A stretch of DNA of 64,000 nt, taken from the NCBI RefSeq assembly GCF_029968095.1, contig NZ_JASCIR010000012.1:62001-126000 (forward strand). The letters run 5' to 3'. The notes beneath the pieces were generated by a model. That model made no database searches and was not told the origin of the DNA. It saw only the letters and a program-made list of their open reading frames with translations. Shown here in pieces: positions 12,039-20,114 of this stretch. This DNA comes from Streptomyces solicavernae. GTDB lineage: Bacteria; Actinomycetota; Actinomycetes; Streptomycetales; Streptomycetaceae. The translations under genes and the position numbers were made by a program. Each line of letters opens with the position of its first letter. Within the stretch, counting starts at the first letter, position 1.

Positions 12039-12063
12039 TATACATCGAACCCACTGATGTATA
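12039..12063. promoter_or_regulatory. Inverted repeat, probable GntR operator
   Basis: TATACATC (12039-12046), a 9-nt spacer, and GATGTATA (12056-12063) form a perfect 8-bp inverted repeat in the divergent promoter between the malonate gene and the GntR gene. It is one of the few AT-rich spots in the window. FCD-type GntR proteins bind such sites. Confidence 0.75.
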
Positions 12064-12118
12064 TAACGTCGTTCCGGAGAACCCGGAGAACCCGGAGAAC
12101 ATCGCCCCGGAGGTGCCC

Positions 12119-12853
12119 ATGGCCAGAGTCCCGGAATCACAGCGCGTGCGGGACGCGCTGGAGAACGCCGTCGTCGACGGCCGCTACCGCCCCGGCGAAC
12201 GCCTCGACCCGGCCGAGCTGGAGCGGGAGTTCGGCTGCTCCCGCACCCCGGTCCGCGAGGCCCTGCAGGCCCTGCAGCGCTCGGGACTCGTACAGATCCG
12301 CCCCAAACAGGGCACCTACGTGACGGAGCTGAGCGTCGCCGAACTCGCCGAGCGCTTCGAGGTGATGGCGGAGCTCGAAGGGATGGCGGCCCGGCTCGCC
12401 GCGAGCCGCATCGAGCGCCGGGACCTCGCCGAGCTTGAGGGTGCCCTCGTCGAGTGCGAGACGCACGCGAGCGCCGGTGACGCGGACCGCTACTACTACG
12501 CCAACGCCCGCTTCCACGACACGATCTACGGGGCCTGCGGCAACGCGTACCTGCGGCAGCAGGCGCACGCGCTCCAGCGCGCCCTGCAGCCCTACCGGCG
12601 GCTGCAGCTCCGTGTGCCGGACCGGATGCGGCGCTCCCTCGCCGAGCACCGGCGGATCGCCGTGGCCGTCACGGACGGCGACGGGGACGCCGCGGAGAAC
12701 GCGGCCCGCGACCATGTGCTGGTGCAGGTCAAGGAGTTCAGCCACCTCGTCCGTGCCTGGAACCAGGTGCGGGAAGCGGGGCCGGCGAAGGCGGAGCCGA
12801 CGGGGCCGACGGGGCCGACGGAGGCGGCAGGTCAGGGGGCCGGTGGCCGGTAG
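12119..12853 (+). CDS. GntR-family regulator, FCD subfamily
   Basis: 244 residues. Winged helix at the N-terminus (GRYRPGERLDPAELEREFGCSRTPVREALQ, split here for reading as GERLDPAELEREFG and SRTPVREALQAL) followed by the all-helical FCD effector domain with the FHDTIYGACGN metal/acid-binding motif and a second histidine in LAEHRRIAVAV. A GGAGGTG ribosome site precedes ATG 12119. The C-terminal 25 residues are Gly/Pro/Thr repeats. Its divergent position opposite the malonyl-CoA genes and the shared inverted repeat suggest a malonate- or malonyl-CoA-responsive repressor like MatR. Confidence 0.9.
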   Translation: MARVPESQRVRDALENAVVDGRYRPGERLDPAELEREFGCSRTPVREALQALQRSGLVQIRPKQGTYVTELSVAELAERFEVMAELEGMAARLAASRIERRDLAELEGALVECETHASAGDADRYYYANARFHDTIYGACGNAYLRQQAHALQRALQPYRRLQLRVPDRMRRSLAEHRRIAVAVTDGDGDAAENAARDHVLVQVKEFSHLVRAWNQVREAGPAKAEPTGPTGPTEAAGQGAGGR

Positions 12854-12986
12854 TCCGGTGAATCGGCTGAATCGGCTGAATCGGCTGCATTCGCCGTACG
12901 CGCGTCTCCTCGGCGGTCTACTGTGCGGAGATGTAGTCGTACGTACACGCCGCGTTGCCAACTGCCGTTCCATGAGGAGGAATTCC

Positions 12987-13535
12987 GTGCCTTCGCCCAT
13001 GCCCTCGCCCTGCGACCCCGGGGACGCCCCCGCCGGCGACGTGGGCACGGCCCTGATGCTGATCGACTCCCGCCTCAAGGCCATCCACGCGGGCAGTGCC
13101 GGGACCGGCACCGAACAGGAGGTCCTGGCCGCGCAGTTCGCCGCGTCCCTCGGCCCCACGGGAGCGGACGACCTCCTGGACGGCGCCTGCACGCTCATCT
13201 ACATGTACATGCAGTGGCTGTGCCGGGTGTACGAGGAGCACGACGAGGACGTCATCGGCGGCGTCGTGCCCAACATCGTGGCCTCCCTGCGCATGATGCC
13301 CAAGAGCGTCCGCCCGGAGGCCGTCCCGACCATGGCCGGACTGCTCATCGCCGCGGGCACGGGCCTGAGCCCGAGCCTGTGGCGCAAGCAGTACGGCTAC
13401 TGGACGAAGGAGGAGATGAACCCCCTGGAGGCCACGGCGTTCCTGCTCGCGGAGCACATCAACCGCGTCACCGACGACCCCGACTTCGCCACCCGCCTGA
13501 TCAGCGAGGCCCTGAGCGCGGTCGAGGGGGACTGA
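12987..13535 (+). CDS. Conserved-type hypothetical protein, 182 aa
   Basis: GTG 12987 follows a strong AGGAGGAATT ribosome site. The protein is soluble and mostly helical, with no signal peptide. Distinct segments are LLDGACTLIYMYMQWLCRV, GGVVPNIVASLRMMPKSV and LWRKQYGYWTKEEMNPLEAT. I recognise no domain. It lies between the GntR gene and a minisatellite, with no obvious operon partner. Confidence 0.7.
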   Translation: MPSPMPSPCDPGDAPAGDVGTALMLIDSRLKAIHAGSAGTGTEQEVLAAQFAASLGPTGADDLLDGACTLIYMYMQWLCRVYEEHDEDVIGGVVPNIVASLRMMPKSVRPEAVPTMAGLLIAAGTGLSPSLWRKQYGYWTKEEMNPLEATAFLLAEHINRVTDDPDFATRLISEALSAVEGD

Positions 13536-13556
13536 CCGACCCGGCGGGCGGGCGGC

Positions 13557-13748
13557 CACGGCCGGTCAGGAGACCGTGGCCGGTCAGGAGACCGTGGCCG
13601 GTCAGGAGACCGTGGCCGGTCAGGAGACCGTGGCCGGTCAGGAGACCGTGGCCGGTCAGGAGACCGTGGCCGGTCAGGAGACCGTGGCCTTCAGGTGACC
13701 GCGCCGGTTCAGGCGACCGTGGCCGGTCAGGCGACCGCGCCCGTTCAG
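13557..13748. repeat. 18-bp minisatellite, about ten copies
   Basis: Perfect copies of GGAGACCGTGGCCGGTCA run to about 13690, then three or four diverged copies continue to the methyltransferase stop. Units contain GGCCGGTC and GACC/GGTC complementarity, so single strands could fold. It lies between the convergent hypothetical and methyltransferase genes; both strands remain open but codon content looks artificial (GHGLLT repeats on the minus strand). Confidence 0.9.
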
Positions 13749-14491
13749 GCCCGGCAGCGGAACATCGCAAGCGGCGGGTTCGTCAGCAACTGGGCCCAGA
13801 ACTCCTGGCCGTACTCCCGGATCCCCGCCTCGGAGATCTGCAGCGGAACCCACTCCACCGCACCGAACCCGGCCGCCTTCAGGCACTGCTCGTACACCTC
13901 CCGGCGCGGAGTGGCGACCCGGATCGTGATCGGCTCCGGCTCCAGGAGTGCGGTGACCTGCGAGCGCGGGCCGGTCTCCAGCTCCCCTTCGGCCCGCTCG
14001 CACCGGAACCCGTACTTGTCCAGGGGCGGACCGTCGAACCGGTAGTCGGGCTGCTGGCACAGCACGAAGAACTCGCCGCCCGGCACCAGACTGCGGTGAA
14101 CGGTGCGGCACATCCGCTCCATCTCCGCGATGTTCCCGGCGTAGTTGAGGCACTGCACCCCCAGGGCGACATCGAACTTCCGCTCCAGGGGCCGCAGTTC
14201 GGCGACATCCCCGACCTCGTACCGCACACCCAGCGGGTCACGCTCCTCGAATTCCCGCGCGGCGGCGATCATCTCGACGGAGATGTCCACACCGAACACG
14301 TCCGTGGCACCGCGCCGCTTGAACTCCCTGCTGTAGAAGCCGGTGCCGCACGCCAGGTCGAGCACCGACTTGCCGGTCACGTCCCCGACCATCCCGAGAA
14401 AGCTCGGCACCTCCCCGTACCGCATCAACGGCAGGGACTTGAACCCCTCGAATGCCTCGCCGATCCCGTCGTACTGATGCTGCACGGTCAT
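13745..14491 (-). CDS. SAM-dependent class I methyltransferase
   Basis: 248 residues from ATG 14491, which has AGGAGGGG 9 nt upstream. Motif I VLDLACGTGFYS, acidic loop DVFGVDIS, motif II VALGVQCLNYAG and post-motif LVPGGEFFVLC define a Rossmann SAM-binding fold of the UbiE/Methyltransf_25 type, covering residues 40-150, with a substrate-capping C-terminal half. Acceptor unknown. The neighbouring P450 starts the adjacent block but the two are not clearly coupled. Confidence 0.85.
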   Translation of the reverse strand: MTVQHQYDGIGEAFEGFKSLPLMRYGEVPSFLGMVGDVTGKSVLDLACGTGFYSREFKRRGATDVFGVDISVEMIAAAREFEERDPLGVRYEVGDVAELRPLERKFDVALGVQCLNYAGNIAEMERMCRTVHRSLVPGGEFFVLCQQPDYRFDGPPLDKYGFRCERAEGELETGPRSQVTALLEPEPITIRVATPRREVYEQCLKAAGFGAVEWVPLQISEAGIREYGQEFWAQLLTNPPLAMFRCRA

Positions 14492-14623
14492 GCGCCGCCC
14501 CTCCTGTGGGTCGTTCGGTACGAGTACGCGCGACCGAGTCTGCTGCGCCGGGGCCGACAGGCCGTACTGGCAGATGACACGAAGAACCGGCCAGGTCTCC
14601 CTCGTATCACCCAACCAGCGTTT

Positions 14624-15916
14624 TCAGACGCGTGTGACCTCCACCGGCAGCTCCTTGATGCCGTTGACGAAGTTGGAGCGCACCCGCGGCACCGGTCCCG
14701 CGAGGCGGATGTCCGCCAGGCGCGGGATCAACTCCTCGAACATGATGCGGATCTCGGTACGGGCCAGCAGATTGCCCAGGCACAGGTGCGGGCTGCCCTT
14801 GCCGAACGTGACGTGGTCGTTGTCCTGCCGGGCGACGTCGAAGTCGTACGGGTTGCCGAAGACCTCCTCGTCCCGGTTGCCGGAGGCGAACCACATCACC
14901 ACCTTGTCGCCCTCCTTGACCTGCTTGCCGCCCAGTTCGACGTCCCGTGTCGCGGTCCGCCGGAAGTGGTAGACGGGGGAGGCCCAGCGCAGGAACTCCT
15001 CCACCGCCGTGGGGATCAGCGACGGGTCGTCCCGCAGGCGGGCCAGCTGCTCGGGGTGCTGGAGCAGCGCCAGCATCGAGTGCGTGATGGTGTGCCGCGT
15101 CGTCTCGTTGCCGGCGACGACCAGGAGCAGGAAGTAGTTGTCGAAGTCCTGCGCGGAGAGCGGCACCCCGTCGCGCGGGGTCTCGTTGACGAGCCGCGAG
15201 ATCAGGTCCGTGCCGCTGCCGCCGCGCCGCTGCCGGGCCAACTCCCTTCCGTACGCGAAGACTTCGAGGGAGGCGGGGGAGCGGAACGGCAGATCGCGGT
15301 ACTGCTCGCTCTCCGCGCTGTGCAGCAGCACGTCCGCGTAGTCCGGGTCGGTGTTGCCGATGATGCGGTTGCCCCAGTCGATGAGCTGCTGGTTGTCCTC
15401 GGGCGGCACGTCCAGGAGGCGGGCCAGGACGTTGATGGGGAAGTCCGCCGACACCTCCTTGACGAAGTCGAAGGTGCCCTTGGCGAGGGCGGTGTCGAGA
15501 GTGGTGGCGGTCAGGCCGCGCAGGAAGTCCGCGTAGCTGTTGATCACGCTCGCGCCGAACTGCCGCTGCAGCACGCTGCGCAGCGCCCGGTGGCGGACGC
15601 CGTCCAGCTCCAGGATGGAGGCGCGCTTCTTGATCTGGTCCTCGTCGACCTCCTCCAGGTTCACGAACCTCGTGGACGTGAAGGTCTCCGCGTCCCGGTC
15701 GACCCGGGCGATGTCGGCGTGCCGGGTCACCGACCAGAAGCCGGAGTTGGGCGCGTCCTCCGCCTGCCAGTGCACCGGGTCCTCGTGCCGCAGGGTGTGG
15801 AACATCCGCCAGGGCGTCACGCCGTCGGTGAAGCGGTCCAGGTCGGCGAGGTCCACATCGGCGAGGGGGAGGGGTTCGCGGACGGCTTCGGTCAGGGGGC
15901 TGGTGGTCGTGGTCAT
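14624..15916 (-). CDS. Cytochrome P450, CYP124/125/142-like signature
   Basis: 430 residues, soluble bacterial class I P450. I-helix AGNETTR (268-274), K-helix ExxR (Glu307-Arg310) and heme loop FGKGSPHLCLG (Cys379) are intact. The extra proline in the heme loop (FGxGxPHxC) and AGNETTR are typical of the CYP124/125/142 group that attacks alkyl or terpenoid side chains, although ring hydroxylation cannot be excluded. It needs ferredoxin and a reductase, both of which are encoded at 17842-19266. It reads in the same direction as and downstream of the GS-like gene, separated by a 9-bp repeat array. Confidence 0.9.
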   Translation of the reverse strand: MTTTTSPLTEAVREPLPLADVDLADLDRFTDGVTPWRMFHTLRHEDPVHWQAEDAPNSGFWSVTRHADIARVDRDAETFTSTRFVNLEEVDEDQIKKRASILELDGVRHRALRSVLQRQFGASVINSYADFLRGLTATTLDTALAKGTFDFVKEVSADFPINVLARLLDVPPEDNQQLIDWGNRIIGNTDPDYADVLLHSAESEQYRDLPFRSPASLEVFAYGRELARQRRGGSGTDLISRLVNETPRDGVPLSAQDFDNYFLLLVVAGNETTRHTITHSMLALLQHPEQLARLRDDPSLIPTAVEEFLRWASPVYHFRRTATRDVELGGKQVKEGDKVVMWFASGNRDEEVFGNPYDFDVARQDNDHVTFGKGSPHLCLGNLLARTEIRIMFEELIPRLADIRLAGPVPRVRSNFVNGIKELPVEVTRV

Positions 15917-15950
15917 AGGGCGATCTCTCTTCGGATTCGGTGTGACGGTG

Positions 15951-16093
15951 TTGCAGGCGGCACAGGCGGCACAGGCGGCACAGGCGGCACAGGCGGCACA
16001 GGCGGCACAGGCGGCACAGGCGGCACAGGCGGCACAGGCGGTACAGGCGGTACAGGCGGTACAGGCGTCACAGGCGTCACAGGCGTCACAGGT
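15951..16093. repeat. 9-bp tandem repeat ACAGGCGGC/ACAGGCGTC
   Basis: About fifteen head-to-tail 9-bp units span the gap between the GS-like stop and the P450 start. The first are GCGGCACAG-type, then GGTACAGGC and GTCACAGGC variants. The array runs into the last codons of the GS-like gene. Confidence 0.9.
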
Positions 16094-17480
16094 GGAAGGC
16101 GTACTCCGTGAACTCCCAGTCGGTGACGTGCCGTTGGAAGCGGGCCACCTCGTCGCGCTTGTACGTCAGGTAGGAGGCGGTGAACTCCTTGCCGAGGACG
16201 TCGGCGAGGGCGGTGTCCGCCTCCAGGGCGTCCAGGGCGGCGGGCAGGTTCTGGGGCAGCAGGGCGGACCTGGCGGTGTCGTAGCCGTAGCCCTCCAGCG
16301 GGGCGGGCGGCTCCTCTCCGGCGAGCACGCCGAGCAGCGCGGCGGCGATCGTCCCGGCGATCATCAGGTACGGGTTGGCGCTGGCGTCCCCGAGCCGGAC
16401 CTCCAGGCGCGCCCCGGAGCCGCGCTCGGGCGGGATCCGGACCAGGGCGCTGCGGTTGTCCAGGCCCCAGTCGACCAGCCACGGGGCGAGGGTGTCCGGG
16501 CCGAACCGCTTGAACGAGTTGACCGTCGGGTTGGCGAGCGCCGTGAGCGCCGGGGCGTGCGCGAGCACCCCGGCCACGGCGTGCCGGGCGGCGGCGGAGA
16601 GCCCGTACGGCGCCGAGGGGTCGTCGAAGGCGTTCGCCCCGCCGCCACCTGCACTGCCGCCCTCCTCGGTGCCGTCTCCCGCGTCCGTGAGGCACGACAG
16701 GTGCAGATGGAAACCGGAACCGCCCGCGTCGTTGAACGGCTTGGCCATGAACGTGGCCAGCCTGCCCTCCTTACGGGCGAGTTCCTTGATCGCCGACTTG
16801 AAGCGGAAGGACCGGTCGGCGGCGTCCATGGCGTCCGTGTGGGTCAGGTTGATCTCGAACTGCCCGCCGTCGAACTCGTGGTTGCCGTTGGTCACGCCGA
16901 TGCCGAGCTCGCGCAGCTGGCGCAGGGTGCGCAGCAGGTGGTTGTCGCCGTCGGCGCGCAGGCCCGCCGTGTACACGACGCCGGCGGCCTCGTCGTAGCG
17001 CCGCCAGCCGGTCGGGGTGCCGGGTGCGGGATCGCAGAGGAAGTACTCCAGCTCCGGGCCGATCACCGGGTGCAGGCCGTGCTGCGCGCACCGGTCGAGG
17101 ACGGTACGGAGCAGGTCCCGCGGCGACTCGGGGGCGGGCCGGCCGGTCGCCGGGTCGGTGACGTCGCCCAGGCAGCTCGCGACGCCGGGCTCCCACGGCA
17201 GCGCGGTGAGCGTGTCGAGGTCGGGGCGTACGCAGATGTCGGGCAGCCCGGCGTCCAGGCCGCCGGCGACCGGGACCACGTCGCCCTGCGGGCTCGTGTG
17301 GTAGACGGCGCGGCAGAAGGCGAGCCCGTGGTCGCAGGCCGAGGGCAGATGGCCGAGCAGGACGTCACGGGCCCGGTCGCTGCCGATGAGGTCGGGATAG
17401 GTCACCCGGACCACGTCGATGCCCTCGGCGGCGAGCCGCTCCATGTGCCGGTGTGCGGGGTGGGTTTCGGATGCGCTCAC
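16086..17480 (-). CDS. Glutamine-synthetase-like gamma-glutamyl-amine ligase (PuuA/GlnA3/GlnA4 type)
   Basis: 464 residues from GTG 17480, which follows GAGGAG. The catalytic part carries HEFDGGQFEINLTHTDA in the glutamate-binding position, the ATP motif FMAKPFNDAGGSGFHLHLS and the arginine-containing NRSALVRIPPE. The variable catalytic loops and length fit the GS-like family that ligates glutamate to amines (polyamines, ethanolamine, isopropylamine, aniline) rather than to ammonia. A PuuD-like hydrolase and PuuC-like dehydrogenase in the same block support amine glutamylation. Which amine is unknown; the neighbouring ring-cleavage genes suggest an aromatic amine. Confidence 0.85.
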   Translation of the reverse strand: MSASETHPAHRHMERLAAEGIDVVRVTYPDLIGSDRARDVLLGHLPSACDHGLAFCRAVYHTSPQGDVVPVAGGLDAGLPDICVRPDLDTLTALPWEPGVASCLGDVTDPATGRPAPESPRDLLRTVLDRCAQHGLHPVIGPELEYFLCDPAPGTPTGWRRYDEAAGVVYTAGLRADGDNHLLRTLRQLRELGIGVTNGNHEFDGGQFEINLTHTDAMDAADRSFRFKSAIKELARKEGRLATFMAKPFNDAGGSGFHLHLSCLTDAGDGTEEGGSAGGGGANAFDDPSAPYGLSAAARHAVAGVLAHAPALTALANPTVNSFKRFGPDTLAPWLVDWGLDNRSALVRIPPERGSGARLEVRLGDASANPYLMIAGTIAAALLGVLAGEEPPAPLEGYGYDTARSALLPQNLPAALDALEADTALADVLGKEFTASYLTYKRDEVARFQRHVTDWEFTEYAFHL

Positions 17481-17608
17481 CGATGTCTCCTCAAGGGGAA
17501 GTGGGGCGCCTCCCAGGGCGCGAAAGGCACTGGGGGAAGGGGGGGGGGGGGGACGGTGGACGCGGCGACGCACCGCGTGGGGAACGCGGGGCCGCATCCG
17601 AATCCGTC

Positions 17609-17622
17609 GTTTGGCGTCAAAC
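17609..17622. promoter_or_regulatory. Operator copy 1, GTTTGGCGTCAAAC
   Basis: A GTTTG-N4-CAAAC palindrome. On the minus strand it directly follows a promoter-like pair TTGCGG (17650-17645), 18 nt, TACGGT (17626-17621), driving the GS-like gene and possibly the P450 gene. Read on the minus strand it is GTTTGACGCCAAAC, one base from operator copy 2. Confidence 0.7.
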
Positions 17623-17687
17623 CGTAGGGACGGAAGTCATCGGCCCGCAAGGGGTCGGCAACAGAAATTTATCCATCCGGATAGCTA

Positions 17688-17716
17688 TTGACCAGGGTCC
17701 CGCGGGTTCCTATGTT
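17688..17716 (+). promoter_or_regulatory. Promoter for the ferredoxin operon
   Basis: TTGACC (17688-17693), a 17-nt spacer and TATGTT (17711-17716) match a housekeeping promoter. The operator starts at the very next base. Confidence 0.65.
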
Positions 17717-17730
17717 GTTTGACACCAAAC
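17717..17730. promoter_or_regulatory. Operator copy 2, GTTTGACACCAAAC
   Basis: Second GTTTG-N4-CAAAC palindrome, covering the expected transcription start of the ferredoxin operon. It should act as a repression site. Confidence 0.7.
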
Positions 17731-17841
17731 GAGAGCGGGCGGTGCTCACCGCCCACGCCGGCCGGACCCGTCCCCGCACGCCCCGGCCCGCCCCGGCTCT
17801 TCCTCTCCCTGCCCGACGCCCCAGTACCCGGAGGTACGGCC

Positions 17842-18030
17842 ATGAAGGTCGTCGTCGACATGAACAAGTGCCAGGACCACGGCCAGTGCGTCTTCGCCGC
17901 CCCCGATGTCTTCAGCTTCGACGACGCCGGTCGTCTCGCCTACGTCGGCGACCCCGACGACGCGCTGCGCGACGAGGTCGAGGAAGCCGCGGACGTCTGC
18001 CCCCTGCAGGCCATCCGGATCGAGGGCTGA
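17842..18030 (+). CDS. P450-type ferredoxin, 62 aa
   Basis: Small acidic electron carrier with cysteines at 10, 16 and 53: CQDHGQC and DVCPLQAI. The middle position of the CxxCxxC loop is histidine (His13), the pattern of actinobacterial 3Fe-4S ferredoxins that feed P450s. A GGAGGT site precedes ATG 17842. The reductase gene follows 3 nt after the stop, so the pair should be made together and serve the P450 at 14624-15916. Confidence 0.92.
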   Translation: MKVVVDMNKCQDHGQCVFAAPDVFSFDDAGRLAYVGDPDDALRDEVEEAADVCPLQAIRIEG

Positions 18031-18033
18031 GCG

Positions 18034-19266
18034 ATGAGCACGCCCACCGTGCGGGCCGTGCGCGCACCCGTCGTGGTGGCCGGCGCGTCCATGGCCGGAC
18101 TGCGCGCCGCCGAACAGCTGCGCGCCGCCGGCTGGGACGGCCCGGTCACGCTCGTCGGCGCCGAGCCCCACATGCCGTACAACCGGCCCCCGCTGTCCAA
18201 GGAGGTGCTGGCCGGGAAGGCGTCCTTCGAGTCCCTCGCCTTCCGGCCCCGGGCGAGCGTCGCCGACGTGACCTGGCGCCTCGGCACCCGCGTCACCGCG
18301 GCCGACCTGGACCGGCGCACCGTCCGGCTCGACGACGGCGACACCCTCCCGTACGCCGGACTCGTGATCGCCACCGGTATGCGCCCGCGCCGCCTGACCT
18401 GCCCCGGACCGCTCGCCGGCCGGCACGCCGTCCGCACCCTCGACGACGCCCGGGGGCTGCGCGCCGCGCTGACCCGGCCCGGGGCGCGGGTGGTCGTGGT
18501 GGGGGCCGGGTTCATCGGCTGCGAGGTCGCCGCCACCGCCGTCGCGCTCGGTGCCGCCGAGGTCACCGTCGTCGACCCGCTGCCGCTGCCGATGGTCGGC
18601 CCGCTCGGCGAACTCCTCGCCGCCGCCCTCCGGAAACGCCACGAGAACCGCGGGGTCCGCTTCGCGCTCGGCACCGGAGTGACCGCCTTCGAGGGCGAGG
18701 ACCACGTCACCGGGGTCGTCCTCGGCGACGGCGCCGTCCTGCCCGCCGACGTGGTCGTGGAGTCGGTCGGCTCCGTCGCCAACACCGAGTGGCTGGACGG
18801 CAACGGGCTCGACCTCGCCGACGGCGTCCGCACCGACGCCCACCTGCGCGCGGGCGGACGGCCCGAGGTGGTCGCCGTGGGCGACGTGGCGCGCTTCCCC
18901 AACGCCCGCTACGACGGTGTCCCGCGCCGCGTCGAGCACTGGTCGATCCCCACCGACACCGCCAGGCACGCGGCCCGCGTCCTCACCGCCCGGCTCACCG
19001 GTGAACAGCACGACCCGGACCCGTTCGCGCCGCTGCCCACCTTCTGGAGCGACCAGCACGACTTCCGCCTGCAGTCCTTCGGCGCCCCAGCCCTCGGCAA
19101 GGCCGACGTACGCGTCCTGGACGGCGACCCCGACGGCGACGTCCTCGCCGGATACCACCGAGGCGGCCGCCTCGTGGGCGTCGTCGCCCTCGGTGGCCCG
19201 ACCGCGGCGGCGGCCGCCGCCCGGCACCGCACCGCACTCCTCAAGCAGCCCGCCCGCACCGCGTAA
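18034..19266 (+). CDS. NAD(P)H:ferredoxin reductase, FAD-dependent
   Basis: 410 residues. N-terminal FAD-binding Rossmann motif (VVVAGASMAGLRAAEQL), the NAD(P) fold VVVVGAGFIGCEVA, and the second FAD motif VAVGDVARFPN define the putidaredoxin/rubredoxin reductase family. The segment PYNRPPLSKEVL is the usual flavin-contact loop. It transfers electrons from NAD(P)H to the 62-residue ferredoxin encoded just upstream, completing a class I P450 chain. Confidence 0.92.
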   Translation: MSTPTVRAVRAPVVVAGASMAGLRAAEQLRAAGWDGPVTLVGAEPHMPYNRPPLSKEVLAGKASFESLAFRPRASVADVTWRLGTRVTAADLDRRTVRLDDGDTLPYAGLVIATGMRPRRLTCPGPLAGRHAVRTLDDARGLRAALTRPGARVVVVGAGFIGCEVAATAVALGAAEVTVVDPLPLPMVGPLGELLAAALRKRHENRGVRFALGTGVTAFEGEDHVTGVVLGDGAVLPADVVVESVGSVANTEWLDGNGLDLADGVRTDAHLRAGGRPEVVAVGDVARFPNARYDGVPRRVEHWSIPTDTARHAARVLTARLTGEQHDPDPFAPLPTFWSDQHDFRLQSFGAPALGKADVRVLDGDPDGDVLAGYHRGGRLVGVVALGGPTAAAAAARHRTALLKQPARTA

Positions 19267-19276
19267 GGAACCCCAA

Positions 19277-20083
19277 GTGCCCCCAGTCCGTGGATACTTC
19301 CACCCCAAGACCGCGACCGGCGACGCCTCGCTCATCCCCGCCCCGCCCTGGCGCTACTCCGGCGACCTGCTCACCGTCGAGTACCGCACCGACCCCGCCC
19401 GCGTACGCGAACTCCTCCCGCAGCCCCTGGAGCCGGCCGAGGACGACCCCGGCGCGGTGGCGCTGATCTGGGCCGACTGGCAGTCCTGCTCGGCCGACGG
19501 CCACGAACTCCTCGACCCGGTGCTCGCCCAGTACAAGGAGGCCTTCGCGGTCGTCCGCTGCACCTACCGGGGGCGGACCTACAGCCGCTGTGTGCACATC
19601 TGGGTCGACAAGGACTTCGCCATCGCGCGCGGTCTGCACCAGGGCTACCCGAAGAAGCTGGGCTCCATCCACCAGACCCGCCCGCACCCGTACGGACCCG
19701 CCCCGCGCATCGAGGCCGGCGCCCGCTTCGGCGCGACCCTCGCCGCCGCCGACCGGCGCCTCGCCCAGGCCGTCGTCACCCTGCGCGAGCCGTCCGAGAG
19801 CAACGGTTTCGTCAACGGGCACCCCATGGCCCACCACCGCTGGCTGCCGTCCGTCGAGAAGGGCAAGGGGCTCGCCCTCGACGAGCTGATCGAGACCGGC
19901 GCCGCCTCCTTCGAGGCCGGCCAAGCCTGGGTCGGCGACGCCGAGTTGGAGCTGTTCGAGGCGCCCACCGAGGAGCTGGCCCGCCTGGAGGTGCGCGAGC
20001 CGATCGCCGCGTACTACCGGCAGGTCGGCGTCGTCTGGGACGGCGGCCGGCTCCTGGAGTCGCACACCTCCGGCGCCGAGTGA
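19277..20083 (+). CDS. Acetoacetate-decarboxylase-fold enzyme
   Basis: 268 residues from GTG 19277 with AAGGAA upstream, 10 nt after the reductase stop. The segment GLHQGYPKKLGSI contains the Lys-Lys pair that forms the Schiff base in acetoacetate decarboxylase. The family also includes aldolase-dehydratases and decarboxylases of secondary metabolism. Between an electron-transfer pair and ring-cleavage genes, it probably acts on a keto-acid intermediate after ring opening, or removes a carboxyl group. The exact reaction is not readable. Confidence 0.8.
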   Translation: MPPVRGYFHPKTATGDASLIPAPPWRYSGDLLTVEYRTDPARVRELLPQPLEPAEDDPGAVALIWADWQSCSADGHELLDPVLAQYKEAFAVVRCTYRGRTYSRCVHIWVDKDFAIARGLHQGYPKKLGSIHQTRPHPYGPAPRIEAGARFGATLAAADRRLAQAVVTLREPSESNGFVNGHPMAHHRWLPSVEKGKGLALDELIETGAASFEAGQAWVGDAELELFEAPTEELARLEVREPIAAYYRQVGVVWDGGRLLESHTSGAE

Positions 20084-20114
20084 CCCCCGCCCACCCACAC
20101 GAGGAGCCTGACCC

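Larger units (their letters stand above)
17481..17841. other. Divergent promoter region of the catabolic cluster
   Basis: 361 bp without a gene. It holds two divergent promoters and two matching operators (separate entries), a poly-G run at 17539-17552 and an AT-rich segment (AGAAATTTATCC, 17662-17673) unusual for this window. Confidence 0.7.

Noticed and set aside
13557..13748. CRISPR-like array
   Set aside because: Units are contiguous with no unique spacers and no cas genes nearby; it is a minisatellite.
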